Source: an uncultured Clostridia bacterium
GTDB lineage: Bacteria > Bacillota > Clostridia > Christensenellales > Borkfalkiaceae
Direction of reading: 5' to 3'
Length of the DNA stretch: 40,827 nucleotides
Assembly (NCBI GenBank): GCA_947624005.1
Contig: CANQHV010000016.1
Span: forward strand, 1-40,827
The notes under the pieces were generated by a model. The model worked only from the letters and a program-made list of their open reading frames with translations. It searched no databases and was not told where the DNA came from. Below are positions 15,075-24,066 of the stretch, piece by piece. A program made the position numbers and the translations under genes. Position 1 is the first letter of the stretch. Each line of letters begins with the position of its first letter.

Positions 15075-17376
15075 CGTAATAAAAATCAGCGGGCTTGACT
15101 GTGCGAACTGCGCGCGCGAGCTTGAAGAGGAAATAGAAAAAAAGGCACGGGTCGCCTCCGTCGCCGTAGATTTTATGGCGCAGAAAGTCACCGTCGATTG
15201 CGACGGGGAAGAGCTTGCAAACGTCAAGCGCATATGCAATTCGTTCGAAGAGGTGAAAGTAGTCGAAGAGCAGGCGGTTTTCGGCGAAAAAATCAAGGTC
15301 GAGGGGCTGTGCTGTGCGAACTGCGCGCGCGAACTCGAAGAAATTTTAAACGCTCTCGACGGGGTTGAAGCCTGCGTTGATTTTATGAATTCGAATATAA
15401 CGCTTACGGCGGCGGACGCGGGCGCGCGCGAAAAAGCGGTGTACGAAATCACGCACTTCGAGGACGTGAAAATAGTGGACGGCAGACCGCCGAAAAAGTC
15501 GGTTTTCCGCGAAAAGTTGTATGATATATTGATAATTGCGATTGCGGCGGCGCTGTTTGTGCCTGCAATCGTGCTTGACCTTACGGGCGTGGGCTGGGAA
15601 AGCCTTGCGGGAAAAATTTCGGTTTACGCGCTTTACGGGCTTGCGTTTCTGACGGCGGGGCACCCCGTGCTTATAAACACCGTAAAAAACGTTGCGCACG
15701 GCAGAATTTTCGACGAGAATTTTCTTATGACGGTTGCCGCGATAGGCGCGATGCTGCTCGGAATTTTCGCGCACGACGGATTTTTCGAAGGCGTGGCGGT
15801 TATGATTTTGTATCAGCTGGGCGAGCTGTTGCAATCTATTGCGGTGGGGTCGTCGCGCAGTTCGATTTCCGAGCTTATGGACCTTAAAGCCGAGTGGGCG
15901 ACGGTTGTCGAAAACGGCGTTCAACGCGTGATATCCCCCGACGAATTGAAAGTCGGCGACATAATTCTTATAAAAGCGGGCGAGAAAGCGCCCGTCGATT
16001 GCAGGGTGGTTTCGGGGACGAGTTCGCTCGACCTTAAAAGCCTTAACGGCGAAACGCTTCCGAAAGACGTCGGCGAGGGCGACGAGATACTGTCGGGCAG
16101 TATAAACCTTTCGCGCGCGCTCGAATGCGAGGTGGTGCGCGAGTACAAAAATTCCGCCGTCGCAAAAATTCTGGAACTTGTCGAAAATTCGACGGCGAAG
16201 AAATCCAAACCCGAAAAATTCATCACTAAATTCGCAAAGTACTATACCCCCGCGGTGTGCTTTGCCGCGCTTGCGGTGGCGGGGATTATACCCACGGTTA
16301 TATGCGCCGTGCGCGGCGACTTTTTATGGGCGACTTATTCCGAATGGATTTACAGGGCGCTTTCGTTCCTTGTAATTTCCTGCCCATGCGCGCTTGTTAT
16401 TTCGGTGCCGCTTTCGTACTTCGGCGGTATCGGCAGATGCGCGAAATTCGGTATACTTGTAAAGGGTTCGACCTGTTTGGACGAACTTTCAAAATGCACA
16501 ATCGCCGCGTTCGACAAGACGGGAACGCTTACCGAGGGCGGGTTTGACGTAGTTGCGTATTCGTCCGAGCGCGCTTTGCGCCTTGCCGCCGCCGCGGAAA
16601 AGTTTTCGTCGCACGCGATAGCCGCCGCCTTTGAAGGAATAGACGCGGGCTTTGCGGCTTCCGACGTCGAAGAGATAGCGGGAATGGGCGTAAAGTGCGT
16701 TGTGGACGGCAAAACAGTGCTTGTCGGCAACGCGAAACTGTTGCGTTCCGAGGGCGTGGAATTCGGCGAAAAGGACAGCGTTTCGACGCTTGTTTACGTC
16801 GCGGAGGACGGCGAATATGCGGGAGTTATCGAAATAGACGACAAGTTGAAGCCCGCCGCCGCCGAGGCGGTGCGCGAACTGCGCGCGCAGGGCGTGGAAA
16901 AGTGCGTTATGCTTACGGGCGACAACGCCGCCCGCGCAAAGGTAATTGCCGACAAGGTGGGTCTGGACGGGTGTTTTGCCTCGCTGTTGCCCGACGAAAA
17001 GCTTGAAAAGGCGGAAAGCCTTAAAGCGGAGGGCAAGCTTTTGTATGTGGGCGACGGCATAAACGACGCGCCCGTAATGACCTGCGCCGACTGCGCGGCT
17101 TCGATGGGCAAAGTCGGTTCGGACGCGGCTATAGAAGCGAGCGACGCGGTGCTTGTTTCGGACGATTTGAAACTTCTTCCGAAGGCGAGAAGAATCGCGC
17201 GCGGAACGCGGAGAATAGTATTCGAAAACATAGTCGGGTCGCTCGCTGTGAAATTTGCGGTTATGGGGCTTGGATTGGGGCTTGCGGGCTTCCCTCTGAT
17301 AGTCGCGGTTGCGGCGGACGTGGGAGTAATGCTTGCCGCCGTTCTTAACGCGATGCGCACGCACCTTATAAAATAG
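15067..17376 (+). CDS. cadA: Zn/Cd/Pb-exporting P1B-type ATPase CadA/ZntA
   Basis: A heavy-metal efflux pump of the inner membrane, 769 residues. Two N-terminal metal-binding domains each carry CANCAREL (GLDCANC near residue 10, GLCCANC near 82). The transmembrane metal site is SCPCALVIS, which places it in the P1B-2 Zn/Cd group. The phosphorylation site DKTGTLTEG, the hinge MLTGDN and VGDGINDAP are intact. Two usual motifs vary: the actuator loop reads LNGETLP where TGES is normal (the Glu is kept), and the SEHP-like motif reads SSHA. The GTG start overlaps arsR and has AAGGAG upstream. With arsR it forms a self-regulated metal-resistance operon ended by the terminator at 17399-17432. Confidence 0.93.
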   Translation: MINVIKISGLDCANCARELEEEIEKKARVASVAVDFMAQKVTVDCDGEELANVKRICNSFEEVKVVEEQAVFGEKIKVEGLCCANCARELEEILNALDGVEACVDFMNSNITLTAADAGAREKAVYEITHFEDVKIVDGRPPKKSVFREKLYDILIIAIAAALFVPAIVLDLTGVGWESLAGKISVYALYGLAFLTAGHPVLINTVKNVAHGRIFDENFLMTVAAIGAMLLGIFAHDGFFEGVAVMILYQLGELLQSIAVGSSRSSISELMDLKAEWATVVENGVQRVISPDELKVGDIILIKAGEKAPVDCRVVSGTSSLDLKSLNGETLPKDVGEGDEILSGSINLSRALECEVVREYKNSAVAKILELVENSTAKKSKPEKFITKFAKYYTPAVCFAALAVAGIIPTVICAVRGDFLWATYSEWIYRALSFLVISCPCALVISVPLSYFGGIGRCAKFGILVKGSTCLDELSKCTIAAFDKTGTLTEGGFDVVAYSSERALRLAAAAEKFSSHAIAAAFEGIDAGFAASDVEEIAGMGVKCVVDGKTVLVGNAKLLRSEGVEFGEKDSVSTLVYVAEDGEYAGVIEIDDKLKPAAAEAVRELRAQGVEKCVMLTGDNAARAKVIADKVGLDGCFASLLPDEKLEKAESLKAEGKLLYVGDGINDAPVMTCADCAASMGKVGSDAAIEASDAVLVSDDLKLLPKARRIARGTRRIVFENIVGSLAVKFAVMGLGLGLAGFPLIVAVAADVGVMLAAVLNAMRTHLIK

Positions 17377-17398
17377 GCGGCGGGGGACATAACGAATT

Positions 17399-17432
17399 GC
17401 GGGGCAACCGTTCAATACGGTTGCCCCGCTTT
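17399..17432 (+). terminator. cadA terminator
   Basis: A 13-bp stem (17399-17411 with 17417-17429), loop TCAAT, then TTT. The right arm also contains the -35 box of the next promoter. Confidence 0.7.
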
Positions 17433-17449
17433 GAAATATGTGCTACAAT
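17421..17449 (+). promoter_or_regulatory. ade promoter, probably leaderless
   Basis: TTGCCC at 17421-17426, 17-base spacer, TACAAT at 17444-17449. The ATG at 17456 begins six bases after the -10 (TAGGGT), so the transcript should start at or next to the start codon. Confidence 0.55.
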
Positions 17450-17455
17450 TAGGGT

Positions 17456-19156
17456 ATGGTTAAAAAACTTATCGACGTCGCCGCGGGCAGGATTCCCGCC
17501 GACATAGTTTTAAAAAACGCAACATACGCCGACGTGTTCTCGTGCGAACTGCGCGGCGGAGATATCGCCCTCTGCGGCGGCAAAATCGCGGGAGTGGGGA
17601 AGTATTCGGGCAAAATCGAAATCGACTGCTCGCGCCTTGTCGCGCTTCCCGCCTTTACGGACGCGCACGTGCATATCGAATCGTCAATGCTCTCCGTAGA
17701 GGAGTTTGCGCGCCTCGTCATTCCCCGCGGCACGGGTACGGTAATCGCCGACCCGCACGAAATATGCAACGTATGCGGCGAAAACGGGCTTGAATATATG
17801 AAGCGCGCCGCCGCGCAGACCCCGCTGGACGTAAGGCTTATGTTGCCCTCCTGCGTGCCCGCGACCGCGTTCGAAACAAGCGGCGCAAGCTTCGGAAAAG
17901 ACTTTATACGCGCGCATATGTCGCGCGATTTTCTGCACGGTCTGGGCGAATTTATGGACTACCCTGCGGCAGTTGCGGGCGACGGCGACGCGCTGTCGAA
18001 ACTCGCCGCCGCAAGCGAGGCGGGAAAGGTCGCCGACGGACACGCGCCCGGGCTTTCGGGGCAGGCGCTTAACGCCTATATTTCGGCGGGCGTCGCCACC
18101 GACCACGAATGTCTGACCCCAGAAGAGGCGGCGGAAAAGGTGTCGAAGGGTATGTACGTGCTTCTCCGTCACGGCTCGTCTGCGCGGAACCTCGACGTCG
18201 CCGCCGCGGTGAACGACAAAAATTACAAGCGGTTTCTTATCTGCACGGACGACCGCCACGCCGCCGACCTCGCTTCGAAAGGGCATATCGACGACGCTCT
18301 GCGGCAGTTGATACGGTTGGGCGTGCCGCCCGTTCAGGCGGTATCGATGGCGACTTTAAACGCCGCCGAATGTTATAATCTGCGCGGCAAGGGCGCGATT
18401 GCGCCCGGGTATTCCGCCGATATAACGCTTGTGGATAACCTCGAAGATTTCAATTCGCGGCTGGTTATTCTGCGCGGCAACGTCGTCGCGCGCGAAGGCA
18501 AGGCGAGCTACGACGGCGGCAGATATCTGCCTGATTGCGTTCTCGACACGGTAAGAATGCGCCCTTTGACCGCCCAAAGTTTCCGCATAGAAGCAAGCGG
18601 CAAAGCGCGCGCGATTTACTTTGTTCCCGACACTATTTCCACCCGTTGCGAAATTGTCGACTTGGGAAATTGGGGCGGGAATATACGCAAATTAAAGGAC
18701 GTTTTAAAGCTCGCCGTATGCGAACGTCACGGCAAAAACGGCAATATCGGGCTGGGGCTTTTGAAGGGCTACGGCTTTTCGGGCGGCGCGCTTGCGCTCA
18801 CCGTCGCGCACGACAGCCACAACTTGATAATTCTCGGCGACGACGACGAAAAAATGGCGGAGGCGGGCAACGCGCTCGTCGCCTGCGGCGGCGGTATGGC
18901 GATTGCCTGCGATAAGGGGGTAAAGACGGTAAAGCTCGGCATTGCGGGGCTTATGTCGGAAGAACCCGCCGAAAGGTTTACCGCCGAGTCGGAAAAGCTT
19001 TACGCGCTCGCCCGCAAAATGGGGGTCAGAGACTGTTACGACCCGTTTATGACCCTCGCCTTTGCCGCGTTGCCCGTAATCCCCGAAATCCGCCTGACCG
19101 ACAGGGGGCTTTTCGACGTGAACGCGTTTTGTCACACGACGGTCGAAATAAAGTAA
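17456..19156 (+). CDS. ade: Adenine deaminase
   Basis: Converts adenine to hypoxanthine and ammonia in purine salvage, in the cytosol. The 566-residue length is normal for the bacterial Ade family (amidohydrolase superfamily). The metal-binding motif is DAHVHIESSM near residue 66. RGTGTVIADPHEICNV, GLGEFMDYP, DGHAPGLSGQALNAY and LRHGSSARNL follow in the family order. The C-terminal Ade domain shows TVAHDSHNLIILGDDD and a terminal His/Thr-rich region. The gene has its own promoter and no ribosome binding site of note. Nothing in the short upstream region resembles a purine riboswitch. Confidence 0.95.
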   Translation: MVKKLIDVAAGRIPADIVLKNATYADVFSCELRGGDIALCGGKIAGVGKYSGKIEIDCSRLVALPAFTDAHVHIESSMLSVEEFARLVIPRGTGTVIADPHEICNVCGENGLEYMKRAAAQTPLDVRLMLPSCVPATAFETSGASFGKDFIRAHMSRDFLHGLGEFMDYPAAVAGDGDALSKLAAASEAGKVADGHAPGLSGQALNAYISAGVATDHECLTPEEAAEKVSKGMYVLLRHGSSARNLDVAAAVNDKNYKRFLICTDDRHAADLASKGHIDDALRQLIRLGVPPVQAVSMATLNAAECYNLRGKGAIAPGYSADITLVDNLEDFNSRLVILRGNVVAREGKASYDGGRYLPDCVLDTVRMRPLTAQSFRIEASGKARAIYFVPDTISTRCEIVDLGNWGGNIRKLKDVLKLAVCERHGKNGNIGLGLLKGYGFSGGALALTVAHDSHNLIILGDDDEKMAEAGNALVACGGGMAIACDKGVKTVKLGIAGLMSEEPAERFTAESEKLYALARKMGVRDCYDPFMTLAFAALPVIPEIRLTDRGLFDVNAFCHTTVEIK

Positions 19157-19265
19157 CCGCATATGCCCCGCCGCGGTTTTTAAGTAAAATTGTCGGAAAT
19201 TCCGCGCGCGCAAAAGCGCGCGTAAAAAAAGGTGCGAAAAATTAATAAAATTTCGGGCAAAAAAA

Positions 19266-19294
19266 TTTACAAGCACCCGAAAATATAGTAAAAT
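19266..19294 (+). promoter_or_regulatory. secA promoter
   Basis: TTTACA at 19266-19271, 17-base spacer, TAAAAT at 19289-19294. Predicted leader of about 60 bases. Confidence 0.6.
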
Positions 19295-19303
19295 GGTAAA
19301 AAT

Positions 19304-19342
19304 GCCGTTATGCGCGCGCCGTGCGCGCGTATGTAAGACGGC
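19304..19342 (+). promoter_or_regulatory. Hairpin in the secA leader
   Basis: GCCGT (19304-19308) pairs with ACGGC (19338-19342), and inside it ATGCGCGCGC pairs with GCGCGCGTAT (one G-T pair) across a three-base loop. It begins at the 5' end of the predicted transcript and has no T-run, so it is more likely a stability or translation element than a terminator. Confidence 0.45.
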
Positions 19343-19361
19343 TTAAATACGGGTAAAATTT

Positions 19362-22300
19362 ATGGGATTGATAAATTATATTCTCACGTCGGACGCGCGC
19401 CGCAGTCTGAAAAAACTCAATAAACTCGCCCTTAAAGTCGAGGAGCTCGAACCCAAATATCAGGCTATGAGCGACGAAGAATTAAAAGGGCAGACCGAAA
19501 TTTTCAAAAAACGGCTTGCCGCGGGCGAAACGCTCGACGATATTCTGTTCGACGCATACGCCGCCCTCCGCGAGGCGAGCTGGCGCGTTCTTAAAATGAA
19601 ACACTTCCACGTACAGATAGTCGGCGGTATCTGTCTGCACCAGGGCAGAATAGCCGAAATGCGCACGGGCGAAGGCAAAACGCTTGTTTCCACACTGCCC
19701 GCGTACTTAAACGCGCTTACGGGCAAGGGCGTGCATATCGTCACGGTAAACGATTACCTTGCAAAGCGCGACGCCGAGTGGATGGGCAAAGTGCATAAAT
19801 TTATGGGGCTTACCGTGGGCGTGGTCGTTCCGGGTATGGACGACAGAGCAAAGCAGGAAGCCTATAAATGCGACATAATTTACGCCACCAACAACGAACT
19901 CGGCTTCGATTATCTGCGCGACAACCTCAAAACGTCTATAGCGGCTATGGTCCAGCGCGACCTCAACTTCTGCATTATAGACGAAATCGACTCGATATTG
20001 ATAGACGAAGCGCGTACTCCCCTTATAATTTCGGGCAAGGGCGGGCAGAGCAGTAAGCTGTACGAAGACGTAGACAGATTCGTCCGCACCTTGAACGGCG
20101 GCTTCGACGACGATAAAAAGGACGCGGAAAAAGCCGCGCCCTCGCGCAATAAAAAGAACCTTTCCCAAGCGGAAAAGGAAGCGGGCGAAAAACTCAGGGC
20201 AATCCTCGAAGAGATGGAAAGCTGGGACTATATAATCGACCGTAAAGACAAAAGCGTGCAGATAACCGAAAAAGGCGCGGAAAAAGCCGAAAGATTTTTC
20301 GGCATAAACAACCTCGGCGATATCGAAAACGCCGAATTGAACCACCATATACAGCAGGCGTTGAAAGCGCACGAGCTTTTCAAACGCGACGAAAACTATA
20401 TCGTGAACGGCGACGAAATTCTGATAGTGGACGAGTTCACGGGGCGCGTTCTGAACGGCAGACGGTATTCGGACGGGCTTCATCAGGCGATAGAGGCGAA
20501 AGAACACGTCAAGATAAAGGAAGAAAACAAGACCCACGCGACGGTAACTTTCCAGAACTATTTCAGACTTTACAAAAAGCTTTCGGGTATGACGGGTACC
20601 GCGATGACCGAAGAGGACGAATTCAGAACCATTTACTCCCTCGACGTCATTCCCATTCCCACAAACCGCAAGGTGCAAAGAAAGGACTACCCCGATATGA
20701 TTTACTCCACCGTCGAGGGCAAGAAGAGGGCGATAGTAAACGAGGTGGTAAAGCGGCACGAAAACGGTCAGCCCATACTTATAGGTACGGTTACGGTAGA
20801 TAAGTCGGAGGAAATTTCCCGACTCCTTCGCCGCAACGGCATAAAACACAACATACTGAACGCGAAAAACCACGAACGCGAGGCTGAGATAGTCGCGCAG
20901 GCGGGCAGATTCGGCGCGGTGACGATAGCCACCAATATGGCGGGGCGCGGCACGGATATTCTGCTCGGCGGCAACCCCGAATATCTCGCCAAAAAGCGTA
21001 TGCGCGAAGAGGGATACGACCACGATATGATAGAGGTCGCGATATCTTACGCCGACCGCGTATTCAACGAAGAAGAACAGGTCGCAAGGGCGAGGTACGC
21101 CGAACTTTACGATATGTACAAAGCCGAAACCGACGCCGAAAAGGAAAAGGTAATAGCGGCGGGCGGGCTGTGTATTCTGGGCACCGAGCGGCACGAAAGC
21201 CGCCGTATAGACAACCAGCTCCGCGGACGTTCGGGCAGACAGGGCGACCCCGGCGATTCGATATTCTTCATTTCGCTCGAAGACGACATAGCAAAGCGCT
21301 TCGGCGGCGAAAGAATGAAAAAGCTGTATACCGCTTTCAGACTCGACGACGACCAGTGCCTGCAATCCAAGCTTTTGTCGCACATTATCGAAAACGCGCA
21401 GAAAGCGGTCGAGGGCAGAAACTTCGGTATGCGCAAAAACACTTTGCAATACGACGAGGTTATGAACGAACAGCGCAAAACCATATACGGCGAGCGTATG
21501 AAAGTCCTCAAAGGCGAGGACGTCCACGAGCAGATGCTTAAATTCATTCCCGACTATGTGGAAAAAGTCATAGGCGAGGCGGTAAACACCGACGCCATGC
21601 CCGAAAAGTGGGACGAGGAAGCTTTGAACGAGGCGTTGCGCCGCAGGGTATACCCCGACGAGTGCGATTTTACCGTAACCCGCGAAATGCTCGAAAAATG
21701 GGATTACGAAAAGGCTGTTAAAAAGATTTCGAAGGAAGTTTCGAAAGCTTACGAACAGAAAATTGTCAATATTTCCGAAGAAACGCAGGGCGTAGTGGAC
21801 TATAAGCAGGTCGAGCGCAACGAACTTCTGCGAAGCGTCGACAGAAACTGGATAGACCATATCGACGCAATGGACCAATTGAGAAAGGGCATAGGCTTGC
21901 GCGGCTACGCCCAGCAGGACCCCGTAATAGCCTATAAGGAAGAGGGCTTCGAAATGTTCGACGAGATGGTTGACAGAATACGCACAACCACGATTTCGCG
22001 CCTTTTGAAAGGCAGAATAGTGCGCGTGCAGTCGGACAGAAAGGTCCCCGTAAAGACCTTGCCCGCGCCCGAGGGCAGAACGGCGGTCGAATCTCTCGGC
22101 AGACTCAATCCCGCCGTCGCCGAACGCGCGCGTATGATGATGGAGCGCCGTATCGACGAAAAGGCGAAAGCCGAAGCCGCGCCCGCGGGCGAGCGCAAAC
22201 CTGCGCCGCAGGCGCCCGCAATAGGCGAAGCTCCGTTGCCTCCGCAGTCGGTAAACGCGCCCATAGGCGGTAAGGCCATACCCCGCACCGCGCCCAAAAA

Positions 22301-22379
22301 AGTGGGCAGAAACGACCCCTGCCCCTGCGGAAGCGGCAAAAAATACAAAGATTGCTGTTATTGGAAAGACCATAACTGA
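19362..22379 (+). CDS. secA: Preprotein translocase ATPase SecA
   Basis: The motor that pushes secretory proteins through SecYEG. The 1005-residue product starts with the standard amphipathic N-terminus. It has Walker A MRTGEGKT near residue 103, the DEAD-type motif DEIDSILIDEARTPLIISG, the preprotein cross-linking region, GMTGTA, and motif VI LRGRSGRQGDPG. The C-terminal zinc-binding tail is present (CPCGSGKKYKDCCY), here C-x-C-x8-C-C, as needed for SecB or ribosome contact. It is longer than the usual 840-900. Part of the extra length is an Ala/Pro/Lys-rich linker before the tail, and part an insertion near residue 245-265. prfB follows after 30 bases, a common Gram-positive order. Confidence 0.97.
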   Translation: MGLINYILTSDARRSLKKLNKLALKVEELEPKYQAMSDEELKGQTEIFKKRLAAGETLDDILFDAYAALREASWRVLKMKHFHVQIVGGICLHQGRIAEMRTGEGKTLVSTLPAYLNALTGKGVHIVTVNDYLAKRDAEWMGKVHKFMGLTVGVVVPGMDDRAKQEAYKCDIIYATNNELGFDYLRDNLKTSIAAMVQRDLNFCIIDEIDSILIDEARTPLIISGKGGQSSKLYEDVDRFVRTLNGGFDDDKKDAEKAAPSRNKKNLSQAEKEAGEKLRAILEEMESWDYIIDRKDKSVQITEKGAEKAERFFGINNLGDIENAELNHHIQQALKAHELFKRDENYIVNGDEILIVDEFTGRVLNGRRYSDGLHQAIEAKEHVKIKEENKTHATVTFQNYFRLYKKLSGMTGTAMTEEDEFRTIYSLDVIPIPTNRKVQRKDYPDMIYSTVEGKKRAIVNEVVKRHENGQPILIGTVTVDKSEEISRLLRRNGIKHNILNAKNHEREAEIVAQAGRFGAVTIATNMAGRGTDILLGGNPEYLAKKRMREEGYDHDMIEVAISYADRVFNEEEQVARARYAELYDMYKAETDAEKEKVIAAGGLCILGTERHESRRIDNQLRGRSGRQGDPGDSIFFISLEDDIAKRFGGERMKKLYTAFRLDDDQCLQSKLLSHIIENAQKAVEGRNFGMRKNTLQYDEVMNEQRKTIYGERMKVLKGEDVHEQMLKFIPDYVEKVIGEAVNTDAMPEKWDEEALNEALRRRVYPDECDFTVTREMLEKWDYEKAVKKISKEVSKAYEQKIVNISEETQGVVDYKQVERNELLRSVDRNWIDHIDAMDQLRKGIGLRGYAQQDPVIAYKEEGFEMFDEMVDRIRTTTISRLLKGRIVRVQSDRKVPVKTLPAPEGRTAVESLGRLNPAVAERARMMMERRIDEKAKAEAAPAGERKPAPQAPAIGEAPLPPQSVNAPIGGKAIPRTAPKKVGRNDPCPCGSGKKYKDCCYWKDHN

Positions 22380-22409
22380 TTTGCGGCGCGCGCCGCACGG
22401 AAAAGGAAT

Positions 22410-23510
22410 ATGTTCAAAGCCGACGATTACAGACTTAAACTCAAAACGCTTTCCGACACGCTTGCGGAAGCCAAATACGCCCTCGATATCGACAACCTCG
22501 GAGTAAAACTTGCCGAACTCAAAGCCGAGCAGGAAAAGCCCGAGGTATGGCAGGACCTTGAACTGTCCGCGAAAATCGGCAGGGAAATTTCCGCCGTCGA
22601 AAACAAGACGGCGGCGTACAAAAAGGGCGAAAGCGCGCTTATGGACGCGGCGGCGTTCGTCGACCTTATCGAAGAGGCGGACGACGAAAGTCTTATACCC
22701 GAACTCGAAAGTATGATTTCGGCGGCGGAAAGCGATATAGAAGAAATGCGAATACGCGCGCTGCTTCGCGGCAAGTACGACGGCTGCAACGCCATACTTA
22801 ATCTGCACGCGGGCGCGGGCGGCACCGAGGCGTGCGATTGGACGCAGATGCTGTACAGAATGTATTCGCGCTACTGCGAAAAACAGGGCTTCAAAGTCAC
22901 CGAACTCGACTTCGAGGACGGCGACGAGGCGGGGCTTAAATCGGTAAGCTTCAAAGTGGACGGCGAAAACGCCTACGGCTTTTTGAAATCCGAAAAGGGC
23001 GTGCACAGATTGGTGCGCATTTCGCCTTTCGACTCGAATAAACGCAGACACACCTCGTTTGCCTCGCTCGAAGTAATGCCCGAGGTCGAGGACGACGGCG
23101 AAGTGGAAATACGCGACGAAGATATCAGAATAGACGTGTACCGTTCGTCGGGCGCAGGCGGGCAGAAAGTAAACAAAACCGAAACCGCTATACGCATAAC
23201 GCACTTTCCGACGGGCATAGTCGTCACCTGCCAGAACGAACGCAGTCAGTTGCAGAACAAGGCTATGGCGTTCGAATATCTTCGGGCGAAACTGCTCGAA
23301 CGCAAAATCGCCGAACGCGAGGCGGCGGACGCCGAACTCAAAGGCGAAATCAAAAAGATAGAGTGGGGCAGTCAGATACGCAGTTACGTTTTCTGCCCGT
23401 ATACTCTTGTAAAAGACCATCGCACGGGCTACGAAAATACCGACGTTCAGGCGGTAATGGACGGCGATATACAAGGCTTTATAATAGATTATCTCAAAAA
23501 GACCGTCTGA
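22410..23510 (+). CDS. prfB: Peptide chain release factor 2, without programmed frameshift
   Basis: Reads UAA and UGA stop codons. The 366-residue frame is continuous. The tripeptide anticodon SPF is in RISPFDSNKRRHTS, and the hydrolysis motif is GAGGQKVNKTE. In many bacteria prfB has an in-frame UGA near codon 26 that needs a +1 shift. Here the matching stretch reads AKYALDIDN with no CUU-UGA site, so the autoregulatory frameshift is absent. The ATG follows AAAAGGA. It lies directly behind secA, and the two are probably cotranscribed. Confidence 0.95.
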   Translation: MFKADDYRLKLKTLSDTLAEAKYALDIDNLGVKLAELKAEQEKPEVWQDLELSAKIGREISAVENKTAAYKKGESALMDAAAFVDLIEEADDESLIPELESMISAAESDIEEMRIRALLRGKYDGCNAILNLHAGAGGTEACDWTQMLYRMYSRYCEKQGFKVTELDFEDGDEAGLKSVSFKVDGENAYGFLKSEKGVHRLVRISPFDSNKRRHTSFASLEVMPEVEDDGEVEIRDEDIRIDVYRSSGAGGQKVNKTETAIRITHFPTGIVVTCQNERSQLQNKAMAFEYLRAKLLERKIAEREAADAELKGEIKKIEWGSQIRSYVFCPYTLVKDHRTGYENTDVQAVMDGDIQGFIIDYLKKTV

Positions 23511-23594
23511 AAGGCGAATAACGCGCCTCGGGCGCGACAAATTAAAGATTTTCGCGGAATTTTCCGCACGGTTTTTCCGCATAAGGAGTTGGAA

Positions 23595-24065
23595 GTGGAT
23601 ATGAATTTCGACGTGGCGGGTCTGGAACTTGCCAAAATGGTTTTAAAACTTTATAAAAGCGGACGTTACCGCTCTTTTGCGGGCGTGCTTGCCGAAAAAA
23701 CTCTTAACCTCGGTACGGACGCGGGCGCATACGTCGGAATGGTTGAAAATTACGGCGATATGACGGGACGTTCGTTCGCCACCGACCGCGCCTTGCGCGA
23801 GCTTGACAAACTCGCCTTTACCCTGTACATAATGCGCGGCGAGGGTATTTACACCGAAGAGCAAGTCGCTCCCGTGCTGTCGTTTGCGCGCGAGATAAAG
23901 GACGGGCTTTCGTCCGATTTAAGGCGGTTCGTAGGTTCCGCCGCGCCCGAACCTCCCGTGTACGACGTGCATACCGAAACAGCCGTCGCCGTAGACGACG
24001 GAAACGAACAGATAAGCATAGACCAGATTATGCCCGAAAACGACGGGCTTGACGACGAGGTTTGA
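23595..24065 (+). CDS. Hypothetical protein upstream of tsaD
   Basis: No family recognised. The 156-residue product has a mainly helical N-terminal part (about residues 1-115) with alternating hydrophobic positions and no membrane segment, and an acidic, probably disordered C-terminal tail. Three start codons are possible: TTG 23589, GTG 23595 and ATG 23601. AAGGAG at 23583-23588 is best spaced for the GTG. The stop overlaps the region used by the tsaD ribosome binding site, so it is probably coupled to tsaD. A weak GC palindrome (23554-23567) precedes it. Confidence 0.6.
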   Translation: MDMNFDVAGLELAKMVLKLYKSGRYRSFAGVLAEKTLNLGTDAGAYVGMVENYGDMTGRSFATDRALRELDKLAFTLYIMRGEGIYTEEQVAPVLSFAREIKDGLSSDLRRFVGSAAPEPPVYDVHTETAVAVDDGNEQISIDQIMPENDGLDDEV

Positions 24066-24066
24066 A

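Noticed and set aside
17377-17455. Purine riboswitch before ade
   Set aside because: The short interval is filled by the cadA terminator and the ade promoter; there is no room for an aptamer.
19707-23582. A 1291-codon open frame on the minus strand, opposite secA and prfB
   Set aside because: It mirrors two strongly conserved genes, has no family motifs and is rich in Phe, Arg, Val and Tyr as expected from the antisense of GC-biased codons. Similar but shorter mirror frames lie opposite ileS, cadA and the MalK-like gene.
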